NCBI GenBank assembly: GCA_037043455.1
Contig: JAWPHD010004459.1
Coordinates: forward strand, 62,001 to 126,000
Origin: Cyrtodaria siliqua
Taxonomy: Eukaryota > Mollusca > Bivalvia > Adapedonta > Hiatellidae
DNA: 64,000 bases
Direction of reading: 5' to 3'
Positions 11,176-22,029 of this stretch are shown here, one piece after another (position 1 is the stretch's first letter; every line of letters starts with the position of its first letter). The translations under genes were made by a program, and so were the position numbers. The notes below the pieces were generated by a model. It saw nothing but the letters and a program-made list of their open reading frames with translations. It did not search any database and had not been told where the DNA came from.

Positions 11176-12849
11176 TATCAGGTATAAAAGACCTCTGTGA
11201 AAAAACTTACATAAAATGACTGTTTTAGATGATTTAAGACAGTATATACCGTTTGACTGTGATGAAGCAAATTCAGTTTCATGCAAGAGTCAAACGAAGC
11301 AATATATTACTTCTTGCCCGCACAAGACTAAATATTGAATAAATTCACCTATATTAATTAAAAGTATGAGAAACTGAAATACAATAACAATAACTTATCA
11401 AAATTTGACCATCATAACACAGACCATTTCACAAAGAAAATGAAGGGTTAATTTATGTCGATCAAGTTAGCGACAATGAACGTTGTCATCATTGCATTAG
11501 AATATTGCTACACTCAGTATCAGACGAAGGATGCCTAATTTAAAGAATTATTTTTATTTACTTTATCAATGTCTGAATCACCTCATGCCAATGTATGAGA
11601 GACACCATGAATAATACTAAAGGCGATACGGCGTCAATATACATTTTCTATTGTAATAGGGCTAATTAATGCCGCCCCCGTATTTTCTCTGCTTCGATAT
11701 CCATTAGAGATGTAGATAAACGTCGGCAACGGTTTCCATTCATAGATGGATCTATTCATAAATGCATATACGAAAAGAGCAGAGACTCTCAGAGATTTGT
11801 GTAGTCTGACAGATATATCATGTATATCGTAAACGCCATTGTAGATGAGGGAGACTGGTAGCAATCTGTAAATTATAAGAAAAATGTAAATTATAATTTC
11901 ATGTCATGTAAAAATAACACTCTGCATAAAAGGTGAGTTTTTATTTGAAGTTCTTTTTCTCTTCATGTCCGAATCGTATTGTCCAGATTAGTAAAAAATA
12001 GTAAAAATAGGAATTGTTTAAAACATTTAGGACTGATTTCAGTCTATGGGTGCGGCTACATGCGACGTCAGTCAAGCTAAAGAGAGTTCATACGGTCATA
12101 CTAAATCAGGACAGTGAGAATGAAAATCTGTATGTTTACTTTTAACTCAAATCATCATTGTTAGGGTGTATTCACGCAATTCAGTTGATACGTGATAACT
12201 AATTTAAATTTGGAAAACAAACAAACATTTAAAATGTTATGTCCATAGAAATTTAGCTGCTTAGCTGCACAACATGATTATTTTCTAACATAGTCAGGCT
12301 GATACCATAATCACATCCTCGTATAGTGATTGATACTAGTATTGACCAATCAAATAAACGAAACTACTACATTATGGTTTCATGAATAAATAGACATTGT
12401 GTGACATTAGGCTCTCGATGCGAATATCATATATAGCCAATATGTAATTCAATGACTACGGTGACCATTTATAAACATCTAAAAATAGGATATGTTTCAT
12501 AGAAAACATATTAAGAACGTTCTATCTTCAGATAAACCAAACGCAACTGAGGGTTAGAATCCCACTGGGAGCTCGACTTATCAAGTGAGAAAGTGCCGGT
12601 TTTTACGGATGGCGGGAGGTATACAGAACTGATTCTTCACAGAAAAAATAAAATGGGCTGCATCTACAAAAAAAATCGTCTTAAATGGTCTAAAATGTGC
12701 TAAAAATGACGTAACACAACGTTCTAACGGATTCCTATGAACACGTTCCCTCTGTCTGGGGTTTCTCGTAATAACCTATAATGTGTTGGTATGTATTTAT
12801 TAAACAACACTTAAAATACTCAAGTTTAGTTTACGCAGTATCTTATCTT

Positions 12850-13577
12850 AAATCTCTGTTGCATGTAAAACAATCTACTTGTAATGCTGCTATATATGGT
12901 GAGTTATGTAGATATCCTATGTATGTTAATAGATATGTCCGTATTGTTAAGTATTGGTGCAAAATTGTTAGATCTGACAAATATCATTTTACAACATTTG
13001 TACAAGTCATTAACATTCGACTGTCATAGGGGTTCCAACTAATTGGGTTTCTCGTGTCAAAAGATGTATGGAACAACCCAGACTTACTTTTCATCTTTTG
13101 TTCAAGCAAAGAATAATCGATCAATTTGTTCAATAATGGTGTACTACTGTTAATAACAGTCGTTCTTTGTGTACATACAGACTGTTTGCGACCACTTTCA
13201 ATTATGAGTATTATCTAAATAAAATACCACAGACATTTCGTATTGCACTTACTAAGGTAAGACTGTCTTCGCATCAACTGCGGATTGAAACAGGTCGTTA
13301 TGGTGTTAACAGAAACGACCATGATCAACGCTACTGTTTAATTTGTAATTCTGGTGATCTAGAAGATGGATACCACTTTATTTGTATATGTCTAGCATAC
13401 ACTGACATTCGAAAACAATATGTTAAATCACGTTACTTTGTTAGACCAAGCGTTTTTAAATTTATTGAGCTAATACAGTCTGTTATATTTTCTGTTATCT
13501 CAAAACTTTGTAAATGTGTATATCAAGCGATAATTATTCGACAAAACATAGTTAATCGTCATAAAAATGTACTGTAA
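12850..13577 (+). pseudogene. LINE-B ORF2 C-terminal fragment with zinc-knuckle
   Basis: Codons from 12850 read AAIYGELCRYP and VKYWCKIV and end at a stop near 13027. After a frame change, an open stretch (13167-13577) reads RLSSHQLRIETGRYG, YCLICNSGDLEDGYHF and CICLAY, giving a C-x2-C...H...C pattern. This arrangement is common at the C-terminus of ORF2 in several aquatic-animal LINE lineages and probably binds nucleic acid. The reverse transcriptase catalytic boxes are absent because of truncation. The final stop is at 13575-13577; about 320 bases of 3' UTR follow. Confidence 0.8.
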
Positions 13578-13896
13578 ATCTCACTTAAAGTAAATACTAC
13601 ACCATCTTTTGCACATCTATATGCTTTAACGTTCTTCATGATATTTCAATATGTATATATGTACATACATACACATTGCATTGTTCTATGTTTTTTCAAT
13701 GTACTTAGTACAACCTCAAGTTCAATATATGTTTGTATATCTTTTTCGTATAAATCATGTCTTGCTCATTGCCTTTATGTATATGCACATACTTGTCATG
13801 ACTGACTGTTGTATATAATATTATTCAATGTATCACGTAACAAGAAACATTGTAATGTTTACGTTACTTAATAAAGAATCTTGAATCTTGAATCTT
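12850..13896 (+). mobile_element. LINE-B: 3' end of a non-LTR retrotransposon with AATCTTG tail
   Basis: The insert starts exactly after GTATCTTATCTT of R1 and ends with three AATCTTG-like units after an AATAAA signal (about 13870). R1 then resumes at TTGTCAAT. Copy C shows the unoccupied site (TATCTTATCTTTGTCAATG, about 10411-10429), so both junctions are read directly. The element is severely 5'-truncated: only the last part of ORF2 and the 3' UTR remain. Clade is uncertain; the tail style and C-terminal domain suggest a CR1/RTE-like lineage. Confidence 0.85.
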
Positions 13897-14187
13897 ATTT
13901 TTGTCAATATAGTGCTACGATATTAAATCTACTCATAACTACTTAATGTAAAGTCACACCTACGCTAATAATTATCACGGTATATGCTCAATGTCCAATT
14001 GTTGGGTATAAAAACATACTTTGAGTACTTCGCTTTGTTAAACAATGACCTTAAACACACACATTGAATGTGTAATATATAGAATGATATAAACTATGTC
14101 AGCGAAAAACAACGTTATATAACTTACATAAAATGACTGTTTTAGATGAATTTAATATATTATACCGTTTGACTGTGATGCAGTAAA

Positions 14188-14567
14188 AATGAGTACGATA
14201 ATGAACCTTTGGAAACGGCCGAGCACGACACATACGAAATATTGCAGTCTCGGTTTGATTGAGACTGTTCATGAGCGGTAGTGAAATATGCTAGCTACCG
14301 CTCACGCCCTCTAGCCCCGGGTTGAGCAGAACTCAATATTCATAAAAATCAACAGTACAGAATTTTAACCATTCCGAAGATGGCAAGCATATGGCGGTGG
14401 ATATAGCAATATTTGTATCTTTATTTCATCCCCTATATCCAGTAAAATTGTATGCCCTGAAGAGCGAAATAAACAAAAAAGAATTTAGTTGGGAGCAGCG
14501 GTTATGAAGCCTGCGTATCACAAGTAACAGCCAAAAGACTAAATTAAAAAGCAGACAACATATCCTA
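14188..14567. mobile_element. 380-base insert in R1 copy D, type unknown
   Basis: R1 copy C is continuous here (GATGAAGCAAATTCAGTTTCATG), whereas copy D has about 380 extra bases. Parts recur elsewhere. The word CCTTTGGAAACGGCCGAG with flanks is at 62239-62281. The following about 95 bases (AGACTGTTCATGA, GCTAGC, GCCCTCTAG) are present in reverse at 32882-32985. The ends carry no clear inverted repeats. It may be a composite of older fragments. Confidence 0.6.
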
Positions 14568-15040
14568 CTCAGTTTCATGCTCGAGGATAACCAAGCATTA
14601 TATTTAATTTACTGACTAAATACTGAACAAATTCACCTGTAAATATATATAATAATTAAATGTTGAAAAAACTGAAATAAAACAACAATTATTTATCAAA
14701 ATTTGACATTCATAACACAGACTGTTTCACAGACAAAATAAAGGGTTAATGTACTTCGTTCAAATTAGAAACAATAGGCGTTGTCAACATTACATTATGA
14801 TATGTCTGCACTCGAACCGAAGAAATACAATCGCAGACAAGGGATCGCCTAATTTAAAGGCCTTCTTACTTTTTATACTCCATCAGTGTCTAAATCCGAG
14901 TAATGCATTTAGGTGTGGCATTAAATGTTGTCACCTAATGCCAATGTATAGGAGAAACCATGAATAATACGCCTTCAATATGCATATGTATTGTAACTGT
15001 GCTAATTATTCCTCCCCCGCATTTGTGCTGATACGATATT

Positions 15041-15600
15041 CATTAGAGATGCAGATAAATTTCAGCAACTGTTTTCAATGCATATACGAGCAGAGCAGTG
15101 ATTCTATCTTTATAGTCTGATAGAGGAAATCGTAAACGTCATTGTGGGTGCGTAGACTTGCATCAGTGTATACATTATAAAATAAAATGCAATCTATAAT
15201 GTATTGTCATATGAAAATAATACTCTGAATAAAAGTTTTTTTTATTATTTAAGTTCTTTCCTTGCCATAGCCGAATTTTAATGTTCATATAGGATAATGA
15301 AAATTAATAGAGGATCTTACAATAGTGCTCATTCATTATTGAATTTATTAAACTCAATAATAATAAGCACGAATGTTAGATTATATTTATAACATAACTT
15401 ATAACGTCACATTACGTCAGAAAACATACATTAACGTGACGTCCATGACGTCATTAACGTTATGTTATACCACTAGTAGAATATCTAAAATATTGAATAG
15501 TGTTATTACACCCCCACACCGCAGGTTATGTGATAAATGCAGATATTTTGTCGATTTCAGTGCATAGGAAAGCGTTTTCGAATAGGAATTTTTTTGTGAC
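15041..15600 (+). repeat. R1 tandem unit, copy E (first part, with insert)
   Basis: Unit start ATTAGAGATGCAGATAAA, followed by recognisable R1 sequence to about 15290 and again at 15537-15590 (GATATTTTG, CAGTGCATAGGAAAGC). Between lies about 240 bases not in other copies. They hold a palindrome near 15330-15365 (ATTATTGA...TCAATAAT) and an imperfect inverted repeat, ATAACATAAC...GTTATGTTAT, with several ACGTCA words. The copy breaks near 15600 and seems to continue at 20795 after a 5.2 kb interruption. Confidence 0.7.
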
Positions 15601-15601
15601 A

Positions 15602-15944
15602 TGTGCCACATATGTGTTACTTCCTTATTAGTTGCATGTTTCTTCCATATATAAATTATGTTATTTACATATGCGCCACATATGTAAATGATACATATGT
15701 GTCATATATGTACCTCATATATTTTTCATGTTAAAATAATACACCTGTGCCACATATTTCATATGAAACTATTATGCATAAAATACATAAAGTATTATTA
15801 AAAAAAAATTGCGGAATATTGTAAAAAATGTTTTAACAACCTGTTTACGTTTTAATTTTATTTAGTACAAAATATTTTCATAATATGTATTACATATGTG
15901 TTACTTTCATATGAAATACATATGTAGAATACATATGTGGCACA
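15602..15944. repeat. Inverted-repeat element rich in ACATATGT
   Basis: The ends are TGTGCCACATATGTGTT and its reverse complement with one mismatch. The interior repeats the self-complementary word ACATATGT or CACATATG about eight times near both ends. It could be a MITE with 17-base ends and sub-terminal repeats, as in some hAT or P-like elements, where repeats bind transposase. No target duplication is clear. It abuts the 3' end of LINE-C. Confidence 0.55.
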
Positions 15945-15949
15945 GCTTT

Positions 15950-16712
15950 TGTATTGTTCAGCTTTTATATATATACATCGGTTTAGTGCTGTGTGGCTGA
16001 TGTAAATTCTGCTCAAAGTGATATCAAATTTATTATTTCCAAATAAGATATCTGTTTCTTCCCAAATTATCAAAGTTATATTACATTTATTTCTAATGTA
16101 TTCTGTAAGATATGACCAAAACTGTTTTACAACTTCACAATTCCAAAACAAGTGATGTATGGTTTCAGATAAAATATTGCAAAAGCTGCACATACTATTA
16201 TCTAGAATGTTCATTTTTGTTAGGAAATAGTTAGTTCCCAGAAATCTATGGTTGATTCTATGTTGTAACCAAAGTAATTTTGGAACTTTTTTTTATTTTA
16301 AACTGTATTGCGTAAATTGTTTCGAAATTATATTTAGGTACTGTTAAAACTACACTCTTCCATTTTATTAATGACTTGGGGTAAGTATGTTTTTTAATCA
16401 ACAGATCATAAATGAATCTACAGCCTTTAGTATGTTTTTGGATTAGTGATAGGATAAGAGGGCGCAATGGGTTTGGACTATTATGGGTAAATGTGTTATA
16501 CTATTCAATTTACCCAAGTAGTTTCTAATAGCAGTAATAAGTCCTTCGTATTCTAAGAAATTAGACCTTATGTCATGGCGATTATTGAAATCTCTGTAAG
16601 AGTAAAGGTTTGCATTTGTGTTTAAAAGGTCATTGATTAATAAAAATCCTCCTTCGTACCATCTTCTATAGAAAACACTTGAACCTCCGACCTTAATTTC
16701 TGGAGTATGCAT
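15950..16712 (-). pseudogene. LINE-C ORF2 C-terminal region
   Basis: Three overlapping open pieces (16443-16712, 16258-16467, 15858-16214) together cover the end of an L1/Tx1-type ORF2. They show YRRWYEGGFLLINDLL, then FNNRHDIRSNFLEYEGL, then MCSFCNILSETIHHLFWNC, a C-x2-C...H-x4-C arrangement typical of the zf-RVT segment. Frameshifts near 16215-16260 and 16450 separate them. The last codons of the final piece run into the ACATATGT repeat and are probably not element-derived. Confidence 0.82.
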
Positions 16713-17358
16713 AAATTAACAGCATGAAATTGATGCAATGAAATCGGTTTCACGTGTTCAGTAAATATTTTATAACAGGAAACTACTTCTTTCCAAAAGT
16801 GATTATGTATTCTATATAAATTTCGTTTTAAAAATCACTACCAAAATAAACTACGTCTGTGAAAATGGGGCACACTTTTTTCACTAACTGAGTATATTTA
16901 TTATCTGTCTGGAACATTCTGCGAATCCAAGTAGTTTTTAAAGATGACATAAATTGTTCCATATCAATCATTCTTAGCCCCCCCCCCACCCCCTCCCCAC
17001 CCCCCAAAACGTATGGTCTTGTATTATAATGGTTCGTTTTATTTTATCTTTTGCATTATATAAAACATATTTTGAGGAAGTTTGATTTTATCAGTTGATG
17101 GGTTGGGGATTCCTATTATCAAATGATTAGGCTTTTTAGAACCACCTTTTTTTCCAAAGGAGTAAGTATTCTTTTAGACCAACTTGCAAGTAATCTTTTA
17201 ATATCCTCTATTTTAGGTCATAATTTATATTTATCATTGAATTCAGGTTTGTTGAAAATGTAACCCTTAGTTCAGTGAAATTGTCTTCTGGACATAACTT
17301 TGTTTCGCTATCTTTTTTCGATCCAAACCAGATAACTTTTGTTTTGTCAGAATTGATA
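16713..17358 (-). pseudogene. LINE-C ORF2, broken thumb/connection region
   Basis: No long frame survives. Short patches in different frames on the minus strand still look protein-like (for example the INSDKTKVIWFGSKK-type patch at about 17305-17360, expected just after the catalytic box). A run of C residues (16980-17007) disrupts the frame. This is the region between the polymerase and the C-terminal domain. Confidence 0.6.
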
Positions 17359-18510
17359 TTAAGGCCGGAGATTTGTGCATAAAGTTTTAAATGTCAATAT
17401 GGTGTGCAAAAGTGATTCTTTGGAGCCATCTAGAGTCAAACTGGTATCATCAGCATACTGTGATACTAAAAACGCAGTATTATCTATATGAATACCTTTA
17501 ATTTTTGGATTATTTCTTAACAGTACAGATAATACTTCTGTGTACAGAATGAACAGGTAGGGTGAAAATGAATCTCCTTGACGACAACCTCTTTGTAGAT
17601 AGAACCAGTCTGACATATGCCCATTAACAATAACACATGACTTTATATAGTGGTAAAAAAAATGTATCCAACTAATAATTGAAGAGCCAAAATTAAAAAA
17701 TTGTAAAACTTTTGACATGAAATTCCATGATACCGTGTCAAAAGTAGTCGCGAAGTCAATCAAGAGTAATAACCCTGGAATATTGTATTTCTCAGCATAA
17801 AATAGTATGTCATACAGTAATATTATACTTGATCCCATCATTCTGCCTGGTAAAAAGCCAGTTTGATCTTCATGGATAAAAGTACATAACACATTTTTTA
17901 TTCTAATAGCTATGGATGCAGATGCTATTTTATAAGAAACGTTTAGAAGAGAGATTGGTCTCCAGTTTTTGAAATACAAGTTGTCTTTGTTGCCTTTCGG
18001 AATGCAAGTTATAACTCCTTGTTTTTGTGTTATTGAGAGTTCTCCATTTAAATAAGCATAATTTATTGTCCTCACTAAAAAATAACCAATATTGTTCCAG
18101 AAAAACTTATAAAATTCGACCGTAAATCCAGAGTTACCTGGGCTTGTATTGTTGGACATTCTTTTCAATGAATTAAGCATTTCTGTATAATTGAGAGAAC
18201 CTTCTACAGACTGTTTAATATTTTTATTTAGTTTTGGTATATTAAAGTCTTTAAGTAAAACATTTAAATATATATCTATTGTGTCTTTCGCTTCGTAGAA
18301 TGTTTTATAATGTGTATTTGTTTCAGTCAAAATTTCTTCCTGAGTTTTCAAAGTAGCCCCTGATTTGGATATTAAAGAGTTCATATATTTTGAGACATAA
18401 TTTCTATTCTCCAAATTGCAAAAATAACTTGAAATCGTTTCCCCTTCATCTATCCATCTTGCTTTAGATCTCACAAAAGCACCTTCTATTTTGTACGGAG
18501 TTCTGCTCAA
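17359..18510 (-). pseudogene. LINE-C reverse transcriptase domain
   Basis: This is a 383-codon open frame with reverse transcriptase blocks in order: KNWRPISLLNV (about residue 180), HEDQTGFLPGR, LLLIDFATTFDTVSW (motif A, aspartate present), RGCRQGDSFSPYLF (motif B) and YADDTSL (motif C, residues 352-358, both aspartates present). Motif A reads DFATTFD where relatives usually have DFEKAFD. The polymerase core is therefore uninterrupted, unlike the rest of ORF2. The residue shown as a start in a simple frame search is a TTG inside the ORF, so the frame is internal and not a separate gene. Confidence 0.93.
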
Positions 18511-18965
18511 TTTACGTCATTTTCTTTTTCAAGTTTTTCTATTTCTTTTTAAACACATTCTTCCTTATTTATTTCCCGTTTCTTTTTATATGCTGAGTAG
18601 GCAATCGTTTTTCCTCTAATCTCTAATAGTAACGTCTCAAAAATTATTGATCAGTTATATTAAATTTTAATTTTTTATCGGAATTTCACTTATATCCATA
18701 TCAGTATCCTGTATATCCGATGCATATTGCCTTTTAACATTATCTATTATTATTTTTATTTCGTCTACATATATTGTGTCTTTTAATAAAGAGTTGTTAA
18801 ATTTCCAGTATGACTTGCCTTTCATAAAGTTTCCGAATTCATATTATATATATATCATAGAATGGTCTGTATGGTAACCTGGAAATATGTTTGCGTCATC
18901 TAAATCAGTATATAAATTACCTGCAATTAGAAAAAAATCTAGTCTTTATTTTTTCTGGATTTCTA
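18511..18965 (-). pseudogene. LINE-C ORF2 linker, degenerate
   Basis: This stretch lies between endonuclease and polymerase. Minus-strand patches are lysine- and glutamate-rich as expected for the L1/Tx1 linker (for example the region complementary to 18530-18600), but stops and frameshifts interrupt every frame. Confidence 0.6.
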
Positions 18966-19543
18966 CGAATTTCAAACCATGTTTATTTTTCTTTCTATAT
19001 TTTGTTCTCTCCAGCAATCTAATAAATTATTTTCTACAATAACTTCTAAAAGAGTACCACGTGCATTTGAGTTATTCATATTAACGTAATTAAATGTATC
19101 CATATCTGGATTTAAAATCAGGTTAAAGTCGCCAGTAACTATACATGGGTTATCAGATTCTTTTATTTTTTCTCCCAGCTTACGAAAGAAAATAGGATTA
19201 TCTCTATTTGGAGCGTATACATTAATAAGGGTAATATTTTTATCACATATAGTTGTATCTAAAATCAACATAATATTCTTTGTCACTTTCGGAACACTTT
19301 ACCTTAAAATCAAAGTTATTATTTATAAGAATGGCTACTCCTCTCGATTGACCAGTATGACTGCTGAAGAAACACTCGAATCCCCATTGGTCTCTAATAT
19401 AACTTTCTTCACTTTTGGTGAAATGAGTATCCTGTAAGAAATAGAGTGTTTTTTCCCTTAAAAAAATTAAGAACATCTTTTCTTTTGTTTTTGTCACCCA
19501 GTCCCTGCACATTCATTGAGACTAAGAAAACATTATCTGTCAT
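18966..19543 (-). pseudogene. LINE-C endonuclease domain
   Basis: The start is put at 19543-19541 (ATG, minus) because the following codons read VSMNVQGLGDKNKRKDV, the usual L1/Tx1 opening. A frameshift in an A-rich run near 19465 leads to LYFLQDTHFTKSEES, then GQSRGVAILINN. A second shift leads to INVYAPNRDNP and VTGDFNLILNPD. These match apurinic-type endonuclease blocks. The E of the usual LQETH is D here. It would nick the target before reverse transcription. Non-functional as it stands. Confidence 0.88.
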
Positions 19544-19560
19544 TAAACATACTATGTAAT

Positions 19561-20794
19561 AAGACTATATATTTGTATATTAATTCGAATGGATACAAAG
19601 CAAATGGGACACCAAGATATGTACAGTTCTTTCTTAAACGAAATAAAAAACAAAAAATGTTTAGCTCGACTGCCAAAAATATATTGGAATGGTTAGGTAG
19701 AAAGTGGAAAATATTAAATTGATAATAGTGACAATATATTATTTTAACAAAACACACCCACACATGTGCAATGTAACATGCATGGCAAAGCCATAAATAA
19801 ACTAACAAACCTACCGATCCTAAAACACTGTCCCAATTACGTATGTTATTAGGTCCGATAACACATCATGTCATTAGGTTTGTGATATAATTAATTATTT
19901 ACAAGATTTGACAAAGATATATGTACGTGTACCTTAAACTTTTGTACAGAGAAATCCATCTCTCTTGTTGTACCGAATTTGGCAACTAAGTCCCTCAGAT
20001 TTTATATTTTCAAATACAATAAGTTGTTTTAGTAATTACAGTAGTAATTTACTAATAATCAATTAATAAATATAGTAGTAATAATATACTGATGTGAAAC
20101 TATATTTAAAATAAAATAACACACACACACCAACTTGAACATTTTATAATGTATAGTGAATACAAAACCGACGCATCAGGAATAAATTTGTGTTTGTTAC
20201 GTTTATTGTTGGTACCTGGTTGCATAGTGCTGAAGTAGCTATCCCTGTACATGAAACCCTTTCTTTGGCAGTTATGAGTTTGTCTTTATTCCTGAAAATT
20301 AAGCTAAGTAAACAAAAAACATCATATTCTAAATATATAAATATATATGTATATATCGGTTAGAACTTAGATTAATTCTATCTAAAATAATAAAAGTTTG
20401 CTATTACTACATGTACTAGTTTGACCAGAATATGTTTAAATCTCTCTGGTTCAAGGAGAATCTGGTGAACTTGCCTTATTATAAACTTGTATGTAAATCT
20501 CAAACTTGACAAAGCCACATAATGTTAAACATCAGGTTTTCATATTCGTTATAAAGATTCCCCTTTTTACTTGTAACACATTGTATCTGCCACTCGAAAC
20601 ATTATGACATATATTGCATATTATCCATGACATGAACTAAGTAGGCCTAAATGACACTAAAATCATACAAATGCTTTTTCAGGTAATGTTTACCTTCGTG
20701 TATCGAATAATTGATTATTAGAATATTTATCTAAATGTGTATTTGAACAAATTATATACGTATATTCGTCGACGGCTATTAATGTAAATTCTTT
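19561..20794. other. Unassigned AT-rich DNA upstream of LINE-C
   Basis: No recognisable ORF1 or 5' UTR landmark of LINE-C and no other repeat from this window is seen. It probably includes some LINE-C 5' sequence of unknown extent. A short AC run lies at 20120-20132. Confidence 0.4.
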
Positions 20795-21905
20795 CATAAT
20801 ATATAATATCAAGAAGTTTTCTTTCAAATAAACGAAACTGCTATAAACATTAGGGTTTCATGAATACATGGAATCCATTACGCGGTCCGAGTATTAACTT
20901 TCATACCCATCCAACCCTTCTCCAAGAAGAGAAAACGGGTTGGTTTGGGTATGAATAAAAACTTAATTTCTGCTAAAAAGGTAGCATATTGTAAAATTAA
21001 AACATTTAATAGGTAATTATAAACAAGTTATCGCATTTTTTTTCAGTATTTTGTTTTTAAAACTGGTTTTATCCGTTATAAAATCCTCCCAATATAAACC
21101 TTCCCATCGCCTAATGGAATTAAGGCGGGACCACGTAATGAATATATATATATTCCCATTCTAGTGTCCATGGATTACCACCTAAACTTATTACATGTAC
21201 CACATTAATTGGGATTGTTATATTAATTATGTTCGAAATGTTTTGCAATACTTTGTAACCACAATATTATCACCTTCTCCGTTACATGTATTAATTAGGA
21301 ATACAAATAATGTAATATTACGTTTATAACAGAATAATGTTAATTTAAATACTTCTGTAATTATGTTTATTGTTATGTCATATGCTATATGTATATATGC
21401 ATTTGTAGTATCTCACGAGCCTATGTCCTATTGATTTATGAATAAAATCGAGTTATGCTAAATACAATTTAAAATAGTTTAAACCATTGTAATGCGCATA
21501 TTACACAAATATTGGCAACTTATTTTAATCGTGTTCATTCTCTAAATCGAGTCATAGCCACTCACTGCGAGAGTGCACTGATTCACAACTACGCTAATAA
21601 ATATGTATATATATATACATATTTGTGTCTAAAACATATGTTGAGTACTCCGATGTGTTAAACATTGACTTTAAATACATATTTTAAATGTGCAATATAT
21701 AGAACGATAACAATTTCAATATAGAATATATAGAATGATATAAAAGACACCTGGTATAACTATAGGAAACCATAACATAAAACAAGTTTATATAGCATAC
21801 TTGAATGTAAAATGACTGTTTTAAATGACTTTCAGACAATATTTTGTTTCACCTATGATGCAGTAAACTCAAATCCATGCACGAGAGTCAAACACAATAT
21901 TCAAA
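20795..21905 (+). repeat. R1 fragment F (continuation of copy E)
   Basis: Sequence from TTTCAAATAAACGAAACTGC (20822) is colinear with the middle and 3' part of R1. It is interrupted by MITE M3 (20876-21140) and anonymous sequence, and resumes at 21449 (GAGTTATGCTAAATACAAT) through AAAATGACTGTTTTA (21809) to AGAGTCAAACA (about 21890). About 0.4 kb of the unit between copy E and this piece is missing, consistent with loss around the LINE-C/15.6 kb insertions. The short open frame starting at 21812 is R1 sequence and not a gene. Confidence 0.72.
20876..21140. mobile_element. MITE M3, copy 1
   Basis: Inverted ends CATTACGCGGTCC / GGACCACGTAATG bound 265 bases. A copy in the opposite orientation at 36057-36299 shares ends, the GGCGGGACCACGTAATG border and an internal hairpin (CCAACCC-TTCTCC..., near 20905-20950). 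It is inserted within R1. No coding capacity. The superfamily is not assigned because no clean target duplication is seen. Confidence 0.8.
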
Positions 21906-22029
21906 TGGAATTCATAATTATTTTTTTTTTTAAATATTTCAATAAAATGAAAAAGAAATTTTACACATATGGTCTTTTATCTTCAATTCTTTATTGCATA
22001 ACGGTACACATTTCCGGACAAGATCAATT

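Larger units (their letters stand above)
9113..11700 (+). repeat. R1 tandem unit, copy C (most complete)
   Basis: It begins in mid-unit with TGTGTCTAAATTATA after LINE-A. It runs through all landmarks to the unit end near CCCCCGTATTTTCTCTGC-CGATATCCATTAGAG, where copy D starts. Removing two MITE insertions (9600-9859 and 10753-11175) leaves a unit of about 2.0 kb. It contains a block at 10155-10390 that resembles the bodies of two SINE families found elsewhere in the window. No coding sequence is visible. Confidence 0.82.
11701..15040 (+). repeat. R1 tandem unit, copy D
   Basis: The unit starts TTAGAGATGTAGATAAACG and ends before ATTAGAGATGCAGATAAA of copy E. After removing LINE-B (12850-13896) and the 380-base insert (14188-14567), about 1.9 kb remains, colinear with copy C. 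It retains AAACATTTAGGACTGAT (12024), the composite SINE-like block (12550-12810) and TAATGCCAATGTAT near the 3' end (14937). No coding sequence of its own is visible. Confidence 0.8.
15950..19560 (-). mobile_element. LINE-C: L1/Tx1-type non-LTR retrotransposon, decayed
   Basis: On the minus strand ORF2 starts at 19543. It proceeds through an endonuclease (19543-18966), a degenerate linker (18965-18511), a long reverse transcriptase frame (18510-17359), a broken connection region (17358-16713) and a C-terminal cysteine/histidine domain (16712-15950). No RNase H is present. The wording of the polymerase and the C-terminal zf-RVT-like segment fit the L1/Tx1 group. ORF1 is not recognised upstream. 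A poly-C run at 16980-17007 lies inside the coding region. Confidence 0.9.
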
